From Rhexocercosporidium sp. MPI-PUGE-AT-0058 (Eukaryota; Ascomycota; Leotiomycetes; Helotiales), in contig JAGTJL010000013.1 of NCBI GenBank assembly GCA_020746875.1, positions 992,001 through 1,056,000 on the forward strand: a stretch of DNA of 64,000 nucleotides, written 5' to 3'. Under the pieces are notes generated by a model. That model had not been told where the DNA came from. It saw only the letters and a list, made by a program, of their open reading frames with translations, and made no database searches. The position numbers and the translations under genes are program-made. Positions 1-10,440 of this stretch are shown one piece after another (within the stretch, counting starts at the first letter, position 1; each line of letters starts with the position of its first letter).

Positions 1-1168
1 GCCATATTTATTTATCAGTCTAAAGATTCCAAGAGAGAAACAGAATGAAAAGGAACGGATAAGAGGAAGATACAACACAAATCTCAAACAACATAGCCAA
101 TGTCTTAACAAGTCACTCATGTCGCCAAAAAGCAGCATAGCATGATCTGCGCTCATGTTTCCCAGAAACGGCTAGGCTCAGCTGGGTAAACTGAGGATCT
201 GAGAAAGATCTAGCGTTGTAAAGAAAGCACCTTTTAGTGGAGGCAGTGGAGCAGTCACGGGTCGGTGCGTGAATTCAAGCAAGGAAGGTTTTCTCGCAAT
301 CTAATCAGATTGATCGGTCCGCGGACTGAGGAACAAAGAATCGGACGCTTGCGCGCTGCCGAGAGTTTTGGGCATGGCTTTTCTCTGTGCTAAGTGGCTT
401 CCAAGACATCCCTCTTCCGTAAGTGGCGCCATGCCCGGTGTCGGAGGGGATTAAACAAGGAGAAAATCTTTCATCTGATTAGATTTGATCTAGAGATGTG
501 GAGTACAGTACGTACTTCCCTGCAATCCACCTTTGACTCCATATGCCAAGCCCCGGAAAAGCCAATAGTTTGATCGGGGTTCATGTAAGGGAGATACTGG
601 ATACTGTCGCCTTCTTGTTCTTCACGCCACTGAGGCTGTTCTCTTTTTCTTGCTACGGATTCAGATGTTGAGACGACACAAAAGGTGGACAATGTTTCTA
701 TCTACTTCTTAGTGGCGGCGTAGAAGGCAGGTAGAAGGCATGGTCTTGGGTCTGTCTTTTCAGCATGCACCTAAGTCTGCAGTGTCAACATGCAGATCAG
801 CTCGGCCCAAGCGAGTTCTGTCCGAGCAAGGCAGGGGACGGGACAATAAGGCCATAAATGAAGGCGTCTCTTGGCTCTTCTCGGCGCGTGGGATGACGGG
901 AGTGCTCAGCGGCTATAATTTGACATCGTTCGATGGGCAGCTTGGAAAGGCGAGCCAACCAGGATTATCGTTAAAAGATCTTTCCTGTGGGATCTGGAGA
1001 TTGAAACGGACACGATATTCACGAGAAGCAAACATGAATTTCAAATGATCAGTGCATTAGGTCACTCCGTTGGTTACTTTGTTAGATGTGGCACACACAT
1101 TCGACGATCTGGGAAACCAGATATGTTGGGAAATCTTGGGAAGTAGTAAGGACATCCATTGACACCAA
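1..1168. other. Intergenic, no gene recognised
   Basis: Short open frames occur on both strands but none has a recognisable domain, splice structure or coherent composition. The right end is the 3' flank of the minus-strand acetyltransferase gene. Confidence 0.5.
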
Positions 1169-1777
1169 CTACTTTGGCCCGCCTTCCTGAGATAGCCAAT
1201 CATCCTTAGTGATTCGATACTCCACTTCGCCCTCCTCGATACCTGGCGGTGGAGTTGGATACACGTTATGGAACGTCCGAATATATTTCATCCCACACGT
1301 TGCCATGGCTGCGCGAGAGCCTTTGTTAACAGCCATCGCATCGCCCGATATCTGCTCCACTCCCAAGTCTTGAAATGCATGTCGGAAAATCTCGCGCGTC
1401 CCCTCCTTCGCATATCCTCGTCCCCAGAACTTCGGCAAGAGTTTCAAGCCAAAGACGACGTTCTGCGTGTCGACTTGTGGTGACGTGCTTGTGTCCGGTG
1501 TCTCGCCCGCTGCCAGTACCCACCATCCTACAAATTCGCTGCCAACGTAACCGGTCCATGTACCGAGGCCATAGACTGCGAGGTCGAGCATGCAGCTGAG
1601 GCCTATCTCTGAGTCACTGGCGCTCAGCGGCTTTCCGTAACCGATGTACTTCATTACGGCTGGGTTTGAGTCCAATTCAAAGAGGTCTTGCTGGTTTTGT
1701 GATGTAAGGGGGCGTAATTCAAGGCGCTTAGTCCGGAGAATTTCTTGATTCAAAGCTGGGATAGTTTTCGAAGGCAT
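1169..1777 (-). CDS. GNAT-family N-acetyltransferase (RimJ/RimL type)
   Basis: This is a single-exon gene encoding 202 residues from the ATG at 1777. The frame stays open to an earlier ATG at 1852 (227 residues), but MPSKTIPALNQ followed by the first conserved block TKRLELRPL fits the family start better. The TERLxLRPL-like opening, the mid-protein VVFGLKLLPKFWGRGYAKEG (acetyl-CoA pyrophosphate-binding motif, WGRGYAxEG) and the late AVNKGSRAAMATCGMKYI block are the hallmarks of Acetyltransf_3 GNAT enzymes. Such proteins transfer an acetyl group from acetyl-CoA to an amine; the substrate cannot be told from sequence. The soluble length is normal for the family. The next gene is an MFS siderophore-type transporter on the other strand, but the two need not be linked in function. 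Confidence 0.85.
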   Translation of the reverse strand: MPSKTIPALNQEILRTKRLELRPLTSQNQQDLFELDSNPAVMKYIGYGKPLSASDSEIGLSCMLDLAVYGLGTWTGYVGSEFVGWWVLAAGETPDTSTSPQVDTQNVVFGLKLLPKFWGRGYAKEGTREIFRHAFQDLGVEQISGDAMAVNKGSRAAMATCGMKYIRTFHNVYPTPPPGIEEGEVEYRITKDDWLSQEGGPK

Positions 1778-1852
1778 TATATGGCGTATTTTGTTTGTGT
1801 GGATGCGAGAGAGACAGAGGGGTATTCGAGTATCTTTGATATCTTGTTGCAA

Positions 1853-3050
1853 AACGATGTAAGTTTTCTCGCGTCTGACATACTTTCCTGGCTCCTTATA
1901 TAGTCAGTCATCCATCTCTCTTGTCTATGCGACAAGGGTGGAAGATTTCCCCTCGATGAGAGACTGCCGATCTTTGACGGAAGTCAGGATCGCTGAATAG
2001 CTTCATGTCAAGCAGACTGGGCGATGGGGATAGTCAGTCTGACACTTGGCTCTGGGAGTGAAAGTCAGTGTCCCATTCGTGTCCTTAGCCCCAGTCGTTT
2101 GGAAGCATGAATCTCGGCAGTCTACTGCTTGTCGTCATCATGTCTGCTTGGTTTTGAATGGTACGTGCCTATTCCCTCTTCGCAGAACTTCTTACCTACC
2201 AGTTGGGGCACTTGGCGAGTATCAAGCGGTGGGGTTGAAGCACGAATCCTTAAGTGATTACCGTCGATTTCAAGATTCAATGAAGAGAATAAGCATTGGA
2301 TCTCAACAGGGCCAAGGAAACAGTGCAAACATGGTGGACATGTAGGTCACCTGTTATGAAATTACTCTCTGTCTTTCTTTTCATCAAGTCATTCTTTATT
2401 CTTGTACGGAGACAACTCACTCGTTTCGGAAACACTGGCAATGTTGTACAACACATAAGATCATTTCATTATTTTTCTATCGCTGAAGTCAACATTACTA
2501 CTGGTCACTTCCCAAACCATATGTCCGATAAGACCTCTCCAAGCCACGACACTCATTGCCTTAAACAAAATAATGCATCTTGGCGAGCAAGGTCTAGTCG
2601 CTAGAAGCCTTGCCCCGCCAAGTTCATCAGAAGCTGGGCAGCCCACCTATGTGTCGATTCTTGACAAGCTCCCTGTTCCTTCCGCAATTGCTCCCCACTG
2701 GTCAGAGATAAATCTAGTCGATCTTATCTAATCTTATCATATTTCTCAGACGAACGCCCGACCCGCGTTGGTGTTCTCGAATCTAGACCTTCTTTTCTCC
2801 TCTCTCTTCTAACCGACGCCACAGACCGAAATAGCAAGGGCTCATTCTGCAATATGGAACCACTTAGTACTGGCCAGGGCAGCCGATGCAGGAGTCTGTA
2901 TGTGTGCATACATCCGAGCAGTGGGCGTTTAAGATTCCATGCTCTGCTCCTACGTTCTTTTGAATCTTATTCACCAGCATCTTGACTTGTCTTTTGATCT
3001 CTACTCTGCTGGGACCTCGATCAATTGCAATTGGAATCAATATTGCCATC
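1853..3050. other. Divergent intergenic region between the GNAT and MFS genes
   Basis: This 1.2 kb lies between two divergently transcribed genes and must carry both promoters. Apart from the GATA cluster near 2706-2738 I see no gene in it; the small open frames have no domain or splice support. Confidence 0.5.
2706..2738. promoter_or_regulatory. Cluster of three GATA motifs upstream of the siderophore-type transporter
   Basis: GATAA reads on the plus strand at 2707-2711. Its reverse complement TTATC reads at 2724-2728 and 2734-2738; the latter two are each part of an ATCTTATC octamer and start 10 bp apart. The cluster lies about 310-345 bp upstream of the MFS start codon. Known fungal siderophore transporters are repressed under iron sufficiency by SreA/Urbs1-type GATA factors that bind such sites, so an iron-response role is a reasonable inference. 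Confidence 0.45.
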
Positions 3051-5052
3051 ATGGAAAAATTACGAGATGGCCAGGCAATTGGCGAATCCCAAGTTGCTTC
3101 AAACGTTAATGGAGACATCGAAACTCAAGCAACCACAGATGCTATCACATCCGACAATAAGCAGGTTGGCACTGATTTCTTCGACTATCAGACGAAGGAA
3201 GAATTGCCAACTCAGGATGCCCAACCAGGTGTGCAGAAGATCGAAGCAGTGACCTTAGCCTGGACGAAGAAGTCACTTGTTGCTCTGTTGTGTCTGTGAG
3301 TAACTTTGAGATTCCTGGTTGACTATCTATAATCTTTTGAAAACACAGAACTGACAATGAGGGTTTCAATAGTATATGGCTCTTATTCCTGACCAATGGA
3401 ATGAGACTGTCGATTCTATACAGCCTACTCCCATATGTCACAAGTGACTTCAAGTCACATTCGCTTACCACAACCATTGGCATTGTTGCCGATGCCATGT
3501 CTGCTGCGACCTACATTCCCGTAGCAAAGATGCTTGATGTCTGGGGTCGAGCTGAAGGTTTCCTCGTCATGGTTATCTTTTCAACTCTTGGCCTGATTCT
3601 GATGGCGGTGTCCCAGAACTTGGCAACATTTTGCGCCGCGCAGGTAAGTCTCATCAAACCCAATTGTGACCGCACGTCTTGAGAGTAATGAATGTTTGCT
3701 AGGTATTCTACTCAGTTGGATTTTCGGGTATAATCTACATCGTATGTGTTCTTGCAGCAGACGCTACGAATCTGCGAAACCGAGGTCTTGCTTTTGCCTT
3801 CACCTCATCACCATATATGATCACCGCATTTGCCGGATCTAAGGCCGCTGAAGGATTCCTTCAGCATGTCAACTGGCGCTGGGGCTTTGGGTGCTTCGCT
3901 ATCATTCTGCCTGTCGTCACAACGCCACTGTACTTGGTACTGAAGCTCAATCTTCGCAAAGCTATGAAGCAAGGCTTGTATGAGAAGAAGAGCAGCGGTC
4001 GGACAATCTCACAACAGATCTGGTATTTCGTCGTGCAATTTGACAGTAAGTAAAAGAAAAGAGAAAACCCGAACCAATTTTCTCCCCATATTTCCATGAC
4101 TGACCTTATTTGACCCGTAGTCCCTGGCGTTATTCTCCTTGCTGGCGGCATCACAGTCTTTCTGTTACCCTTCACGCTCGCTTATTCCGCGCCCCAGGGC
4201 TGGAAGACCCCATACATCATCGCCATGATCATAACCGGCTTTGTTACGTTAGTCTTCTTCGGCTTCTACCAATCATACCTAGCTCCAGCTCCATTCATCA
4301 AGCAAGAATTCCTCACCGACCGAACCGTCATCGCCGCCTGCCTCATCGACTTGACCTACCAGATGTCCTACTACTGCTGGGCAAGCTACTTCACGTCTTT
4401 CCTCCAAGTCGTCAGCAACGTCGGCGTAGCTGAGGCTGGATATATTGGCAGCACATTCCAAATCGTCTCTGGTGTCCTGCTATTCTTCGTCGGCTACTTG
4501 ATTCGCCGTACCGGTCGTTTTAGATGGCTCTTTTATTGGGCTGTTCCCCTCTACGTCTTCTCTCTGGGATTGATGATCTATTTCCGCCAGCCTAACACAA
4601 AAGTCGGCTTCCTCATCATGTGCGAAGTTTTCATCTCTATTGGTGGCGCAGTGTTCATTCTGTGTATGCAGCTAGCTGTCCTCGCGGCAGTTGATCATCA
4701 ACATGTTGCTGCTGTTCTCGCCATCCTCTTCGTCTCGGGCACCCTTGGTGGCGCGATCGGGAATGCGATCTCTGGTGCTATTTGGACGAATACTTTTGCG
4801 GGTGCTCTGGCGAGATACTTGCCTGAGTCGGCGTTACCTGAATTGATGACTATCTATGCAAGTCTGCCGGTGCAGCTCAGCTATCCTGTGGGAAGTGCGG
4901 AACGTACGGCGATTCAGCTGGCGTATGGGTATGCTCAGACTAGGATGTTGGCTGCTGGCACGGGGATTATGTGCTTGTCTTTTATCTGGATGTTCTTATT
5001 GCGGGATCTGAAGGTTTCTCAGATGTCGCAGACGAAGGGTATTGTTTTCTAA
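3051..5052 (+). CDS. MFS transporter, siderophore-iron transporter (SIT/ARN) type
   Basis: The four exons are 3051-3295, 3373-3643, 3703-4045 and 4121-5052, giving 596 residues. All three introns have GT..AG ends and join the frames cleanly. An N-terminal soluble part (about 70 residues) precedes hydrophobic segments typical of a 12-14 helix MFS protein. Family marks include TNGMRLSILYSLLPYVTSDF after helix 1, a loop with AADATNLRNRGLAFAFTSSP, and the region after the fourth exon start with TLAYSAPQGWKTPYIIAMII. These blocks resemble the fungal siderophore transporters MirB/Arn1-Arn4/Str1, which import ferric siderophores across the plasma membrane by proton symport. The exact siderophore cannot be predicted. 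A GATA cluster upstream supports iron regulation. Convergent with the GT90 gene, whose stop is about 210 bp away. Confidence 0.85.
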
Positions 5053-5261
5053 ATGGGGCACAGTACATGCTAGGTAAACAAAGTGGACTTGGTATTACGT
5101 TGGTAGCAATGATGGTGAGAGATCATAGAATGAGAGGTAGAGAGAGAAGAAATACAAGAGTAATGTAGGACATTAACTACATTGTCATCGAGCAGAATGA
5201 TCTTAGATAGGCCAAGTGACGGAGGTCAACTGAATATTTTGTGCACCAACCCGATTTTGTG

Positions 5262-6721
5262 TTATTCCCACCCAGACTTCGCAGTCAAGCTAAAAGTCTC
5301 CCACCTCACTCCTTCTCCGACCTCTTTCCAATCACTCTCTTGGGTTATTGCAACTTTACTCCACCCTCTTATCAACGAGCGCCAATAACACGTTTCTGCA
5401 GCCGCAGAGAGCAGCCCCCTCTCCGCGACCAACTCCCTCTGCCTATCCGCAATGGCTTCCGCAACACTCGGATGTGCCCTCAACCACATAACTGTCTGCT
5501 CTAAGTCGGCCCAATCGGGGTCCACGAAAACCACGTTTGCTTCCGAAGGTTTGTACGACTGTGTCCATCTTGGGTTGGGTCCTGCGCCGGTTTTTGAGTT
5601 GGCAGATGGGGAGAATGGGAGGGTTGAGGAGAAGAGCGGTCGCATTAGATGGGTAGTGTGCATCAGATAGCTAGGTGGTGGGGTGATTACTATCGATTTG
5701 CAAGCCTGGTGAAAAGGTAGTCGGCCAGAATAAGTAATGCCCTGAAATCCAAATCCAATTAGCATGAATATGTATATCCGGAATACAGACACGCACCTCT
5801 GTGTAAATGATATACTTATACTTGCAGAAATCCTCAATTCGAATTGAGTTATTAGCTCCTTTCGAATTCGTTTCCCAATTCAAGTTTTCTACATCCGCCC
5901 ACTCCTTCCCTTTTGTCGCTGCAAGTAAATGCTGTCTTAGAGCAGTATTCCCAATGGAGTTGAACCATGCAGTACCCCTCCATACCACTTTATCTATCTT
6001 TTTCTCCCACGGTATCTCTTTCTCGACTTTTAATATCTTGGTGAGAGCTTCGTCCATGGTGCCGACGAAGGGGAGGGGCCAGGACCAGAAGCTGAAATGA
6101 GGCATGATCCAGTAGTTCCCGGGCATTTTAGGATCTCGGGAGAATGACCAGGAGTTTTGCCGCGGGTTGTCACTGATGGAATAGGTGAAGATTGTGTCTG
6201 GTAGTGGGGCTGCAGAGGTGGTTATTGCTCGGTGGATTTGATGCAGAACGGCATCTCGCTCCTGAAAAAGTCATCAGCACTATAAAAGGCGGAATCGTCG
6301 CTGGAAGACTCACGTATAGCATCTGTCGAGAAGCTCGATTGTCCGCAGACAGAATGTAAAGCTGCCCAAACATTTCAGCAAAGTGCCGTACAATCTTGAT
6401 ACCCGATTACCGTACCTTTCCATCTTTTATCCTCCCTTGAACCAGACCTTGATAATCTTGTGGCTCTTTGGCCAGCTTAAAAGGACCCCGCGCTACGGCA
6501 TCGTCAATTTCCTTGGTGAGGCTTGGAAACGTAGCTCTGCATTGCTCTTCATTCAAAGAACGATTTTCAAGCTTCTCTTTCGAAGGATACTTCATCACCA
6601 GCATAGAAAACAGACTCGGTACTTCCGACCCTCCCAGGAAGAAGGCAAAGACATTATAAAGCACAACCACCACGAAGACAAACAGCGCTATTCTCGTGAC
6701 CTTCTTCCGGGGTAGGATCAT
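5262..6721 (-). CDS. GT90-family (CAP10-like) glycosyltransferase, type II membrane protein
   Basis: Read from right to left the exons are 6721-6416, 6361-6314, 6261-5797 and 5741-5262. The three introns are 54, 52 and 55 bp and all phase 0. This gives about 432 residues from the ATG at 6721 (three more if the ATG at 6730 is used). The N-terminus is a short basic tail and one membrane helix (IALFVFVVVVLYNVFAFFLG), as expected for a Golgi type II enzyme. Then come the GT90/CAP10 landmarks: GKLYILSADNRASRQMLY across the first intron, PGNYWIMPHFSFWSWPLPFV, KVVWRGTAWFN, FCKYKYIIYTEGITYSGRLP and TTHLMRPLFSSTLPFSP. The family includes xylosyltransferases of capsule and glycan assembly (Cryptococcus Cap10/Cxt1) and protein O-glucosyltransferases. 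The acceptor here is unknown. The reading frame looks intact. Confidence 0.88.
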
Positions 6722-6730
6722 ACTGCCCAA

Positions 6731-7280
6731 TCTTCAGCAATAAACGCTTCCATTCCCTGGGAGCAAGCATGATGATGTACTGAAGAAAAAAGAGAGAGGG
6801 GAAGCGGCTCGATAAGGAAGATATGGGAAATTTGTTTGCTACTGTACTGCGCGGGGGTGAGGCGCGATTTGGGAGAGTAATTTCACAGGCTAATATCCCA
6901 CAAATGAGGCGTGCATCTCACTCAAGATGACACGTCTTCTCTCCCTGCCCATGGTGCGGCGTGGTACTTACTGAATAATACTCAGGTAGGAATATCCTAG
7001 ATACCGAGTAGGCATTCTCATGGTAAGCAATCTCGTGTGTTTGTTTGAAAGATTGCTCCGCGCGACAAATGTCCGAAACAAGCACACTGTCTGCGAAATG
7101 GATCCAGTCTATCACTGTCACATGACCCATGCCAAGCGAATTGGACATCGACGACACCGGTCATCCTTAGATTCGTCGGTCCCATAACATTACATCCATC
7201 CATCCTATCCGACAGCCTCCAAACGTCGGTATCATTCAACACCTCGCAGGAACTTCCTCAAAAACTATTTGTACATACGC
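6731..7280. other. Intergenic, promoter side of the GT90 gene
   Basis: About 550 bp between the start of the GT90 gene and the 3' end of the coiled-coil gene. I see no coding region or RNA gene. Confidence 0.5.
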
Positions 7281-10023
7281 TCAGCCCTCCTCCCCAAACT
7301 CCAACGTCGTCATCACCTCATCCACAAGCATTTTTTGCGCAGTTACGTAGGATTCCAATCGTGCAACCTTGTTTTGCGCCTGATCCAATTGAGCCTTCTG
7401 TGCGATCTTGACACGGCGAAGGTCCAAAATCTCCTGCTCATATGCGAGTCGGACCTGGCTCAGAGTCTGTACCTGATCTTCTAAGTCGGAAACCTGACCC
7501 CTCAACTCGTAAGTCTGGTTCTCCAGATCAAAGATGTGCTGTGAAAATGGTCAGTAAATTCTCCAAGGAAGGAGAGGTCTACTCAGGACGTTTCAAGCAA
7601 GGGTAGAGAAGGGGTGGAAGGAAAAGTACGGGAATGCAAGCTCTTCGGGTGGATCTCAGGGAGGATTGAAAAAGTTGGGAGATACTCACAATGTTCTTGG
7701 CACCTTCGGCTACACCAACAGCCTTCTGGATTCTGTCGAGTATATGGCTTTCGTTGGACCGAAGCGAGAGCATCTTGGACTGAGAAGAGTCGAATTCGGT
7801 CTTCATTGTCGTATATTTGGATTCCTGGGCTGCAACAACCAATTCGTACTCTGCAAGAGCTTTCTCAGCTTTCTCCATACGGGAGCGCGAATCATCCACA
7901 TCAAGCTGCAAATTCTTGCATTCTTTTTTCCTCGTCGCTATTTGAGTCTTCAGCTCCGCGATTCGCTGGTTGCCGATCTCGAATCCAGCTTCATACTTTT
8001 TCTTGACTTTGTTGGCTTCGGCGTTGATGTGTGCAATCTCCTCGTCTTTCTTCTCAAGAGCCAGGCTCAAGCTGTTGATTTTTGCCTGCATATCTTGTAA
8101 CTTCTGGCTGTCAGAGCTCCGGGATTTCTCAAGGAGGATCTCCTGCTCCAATAAAGCCTTGTCTTTGGATGCGATCTGTTTGCGTAGCTCATCGTCCGCC
8201 TTGGAAACCTGAATACATGCCTGAACAGATGTCTTGTTAGAGCTTTGCATGGCCTTCAATATACTCTGAAGCTTTCTATCAATTGTCAACATGGGCCACG
8301 GCTTCTCTCCCTTTGGTTTGCATGGCATCATATCCGCGATTTTATCTGCGAATTCGGAGCAACGAACAAGAATCGCGTTCTCCTTTTCGGCTGCCCGCTT
8401 GCTCTCCTTGTTAGCGGCTTTCTTGCACTCGAACATATGCAGGTCATGAAGATCTTTGAGCTTTGTGGCCTGGGCCAGCTTCGCGTCTGCATTGTCTTGG
8501 ACATTTTGTGCCATGCGAATCGCGTCTGAGGCCGCCTTTTCCTCGTCTTTAGCTTCTTTCCGGATATAAAGTATATCGATCAACGGCACGGTAACCCATT
8601 TTTGCCCCAGTTCCGGCACGACGGTGTATTTCTTAGGGCTATAATCCTCTAAAGACAACATCTGCCGCAATTTCTTGAATTCCTCGCCAAGAGTATCGCA
8701 ATCCATGATATCAGTTATCGAGTCCGAGATATAAGGGCTGATGAACTCTTTGAAAGTAGTATTTGCAGCCATGTCTCCGCTGTCAGGCAAAGCATCAATC
8801 GGAGCACCAAATGATATGTTTATCAAACGGTCTGCTACATCGGCACCACTAGAGTCGGTGACTTCGTCAAGCAAATTCTTGATGAGGCCTAGGACCTTCT
8901 TGCCCCGCAGACCGGACGCTTTTGCAAGTGCAGCAGACCTCTTCATTTCTGCGGACTTTGCTGCCTTCTTTTGCTTCTCTAGATCATTCTTGAACTTCTG
9001 CCAGTCGAATTCCTTCTCGTCCATCTTGAATCCCGGTGTACCCGAATCGTAAGATGTCTCGCCACCAAGGTGACCTTGAAAGCAATTGATAGCGTCCTGT
9101 AGATTTTTCTGGTAGCCTATATTCATGCCTGCGACGAGACAGAATTGGGCATTCAGTAATCCTATTGTTTCCTTCTGCACCTCATTCTGTAGCTTCAGGA
9201 AAGCGATGTCATCTGGATTTACCGAAGCGGTGTTCAGAGCCGTGCCATAGAGATGGAACTTCTTGGTGCTCATGTACCTGTTGATCAAGTCAGCTTTTGC
9301 CAAACATCGCCAAGAACAAGGGGTAGCCAAATCCAAAGGACTAAAGAACCACCCACCAGATTAAGGTTTGTATCTTGTTGTACAAGAACGGCAGAATGCC
9401 CTTCTCAACTCGTTCGAGTGTATCAAGTCGATTTTGCATAATATGGTAGTAGAGGTGGGCTATGGTCTTCAAAGACTCTACTCTGTCCGTCAAACTGGTG
9501 GTATGCTTCCATAGCGTGCTCGCCTCGAAAGTTGTAAGGAAGAATGGATCTTCGCCACTTCCATTCTCTCGGAAGTGTGTGTCAGCTTGTTGTAGTCTTC
9601 TGTTGATATTCGACATGGTAAGTTCCATCTTCTTGGAGGATCGGGTCAGTTCGTCGCGCAGCTCCTTGGATAATCCCTTCTTCCAGGGTTGTTCAAAGCA
9701 GTCAGGATGGCCATGCGAGCATTGGTGAGTGAGTGGAGTTGCATCCAGGCGATTTTTGGAATCAGTCTGGGTCGAAGTCAGTATTGATTATTGTTGGTCG
9801 CTGTTCTACACACTGCTGGCTTATCATCACCTGTAGATTCTACCAATTCTGCGTAGGTCGTCCAATATCCAAGAATTGGCTCAAAGGCATCCAGAAGATC
9901 ATCTTTGGCATTGAAAACGGACTGCATTTTTGTGTACTCAGTCACGACTGCTTCCTGAAGGTCGTATAGACTGAATTTGGGGACATCATCTGCTATCTTG
10001 CTTTCAGAGGATGTCTCTGCCAT
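7281..10023 (-). CDS. Large coiled-coil protein of unknown function
   Basis: Four exons read right to left: 10023-9814, 9766-9357, 9277-7690 and 7538-7281, with introns of 47, 79 and 151 bp. The frames join without a stop and give 821 residues. No enzymatic or DNA-binding motif is visible. The first 350 residues are mixed, and contain repeated SFGAPID/ISPYISDSITDIMD-like soluble segments. From about residue 430 the protein is rich in Lys, Glu, Gln, Leu and Ala in heptad-like order (for example LEKKDEEIAHINAEANKVKK), ending in a further coiled coil in the last exon (SDLEDQVQTLSQVRLAYEQE) and a short acidic tail EFGEEG. It is probably a scaffold or filament-associated protein; this is inferred from composition only. 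A decayed coiled-coil reading frame lies directly upstream on the same strand and may be a dead relative. Confidence 0.75.
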
Positions 10024-10440
10024 GGTGTGAAGGGTGGTTGGTGGTGCTCGTTGCGGTGCTGTTCATTCGAGAGTTTTTTTCATTGGGAGAAAGAGTCTCG
10101 AGAGGGTAAATAGAGGTGACTTCGAGGCAAGGCTTGAGGTAGGGTAGCCGGGTGGGGGTCAACAAAATCACGCTTCTGTTTGTTTACAATCTAATCAGGC
10201 ACCAGAGCCGCTGTCGGCAAACAAACAAGATTGTGCAAAGCAATACAACAATCAAAAAGCGAGTTCGTGTCATTACTAATTCGATTAAATTTGCCCTGGG
10301 TTGCAACTCTGCTTTATGTCTATTTGTATATTAGTTATGATAAGTCACAGCTGATAATCTACCAGCTCGACTACACAGAATCGCCTTGGCCATACTTTCT
10401 TACTGCATTCAATGGTAGCTAGGGCCATCACTCATAAGCA
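10024..10440. other. Intergenic, upstream of the coiled-coil gene
   Basis: This 417-bp AT-rich spacer holds the likely promoter of the coiled-coil gene. No gene is seen. Confidence 0.45.

Noticed and set aside
1169..5052. GNAT gene and MFS transporter as a siderophore biosynthesis cluster
   Set aside because: No NRPS, ornithine monooxygenase or typical siderophore acyltransferase is present; the GNAT is of the general RimJ/L type.
7614..8529. Plus-strand open frames over the coiled-coil gene
   Set aside because: The minus-strand frame is far longer and has consistent splice sites; plus-strand frames have no domain.
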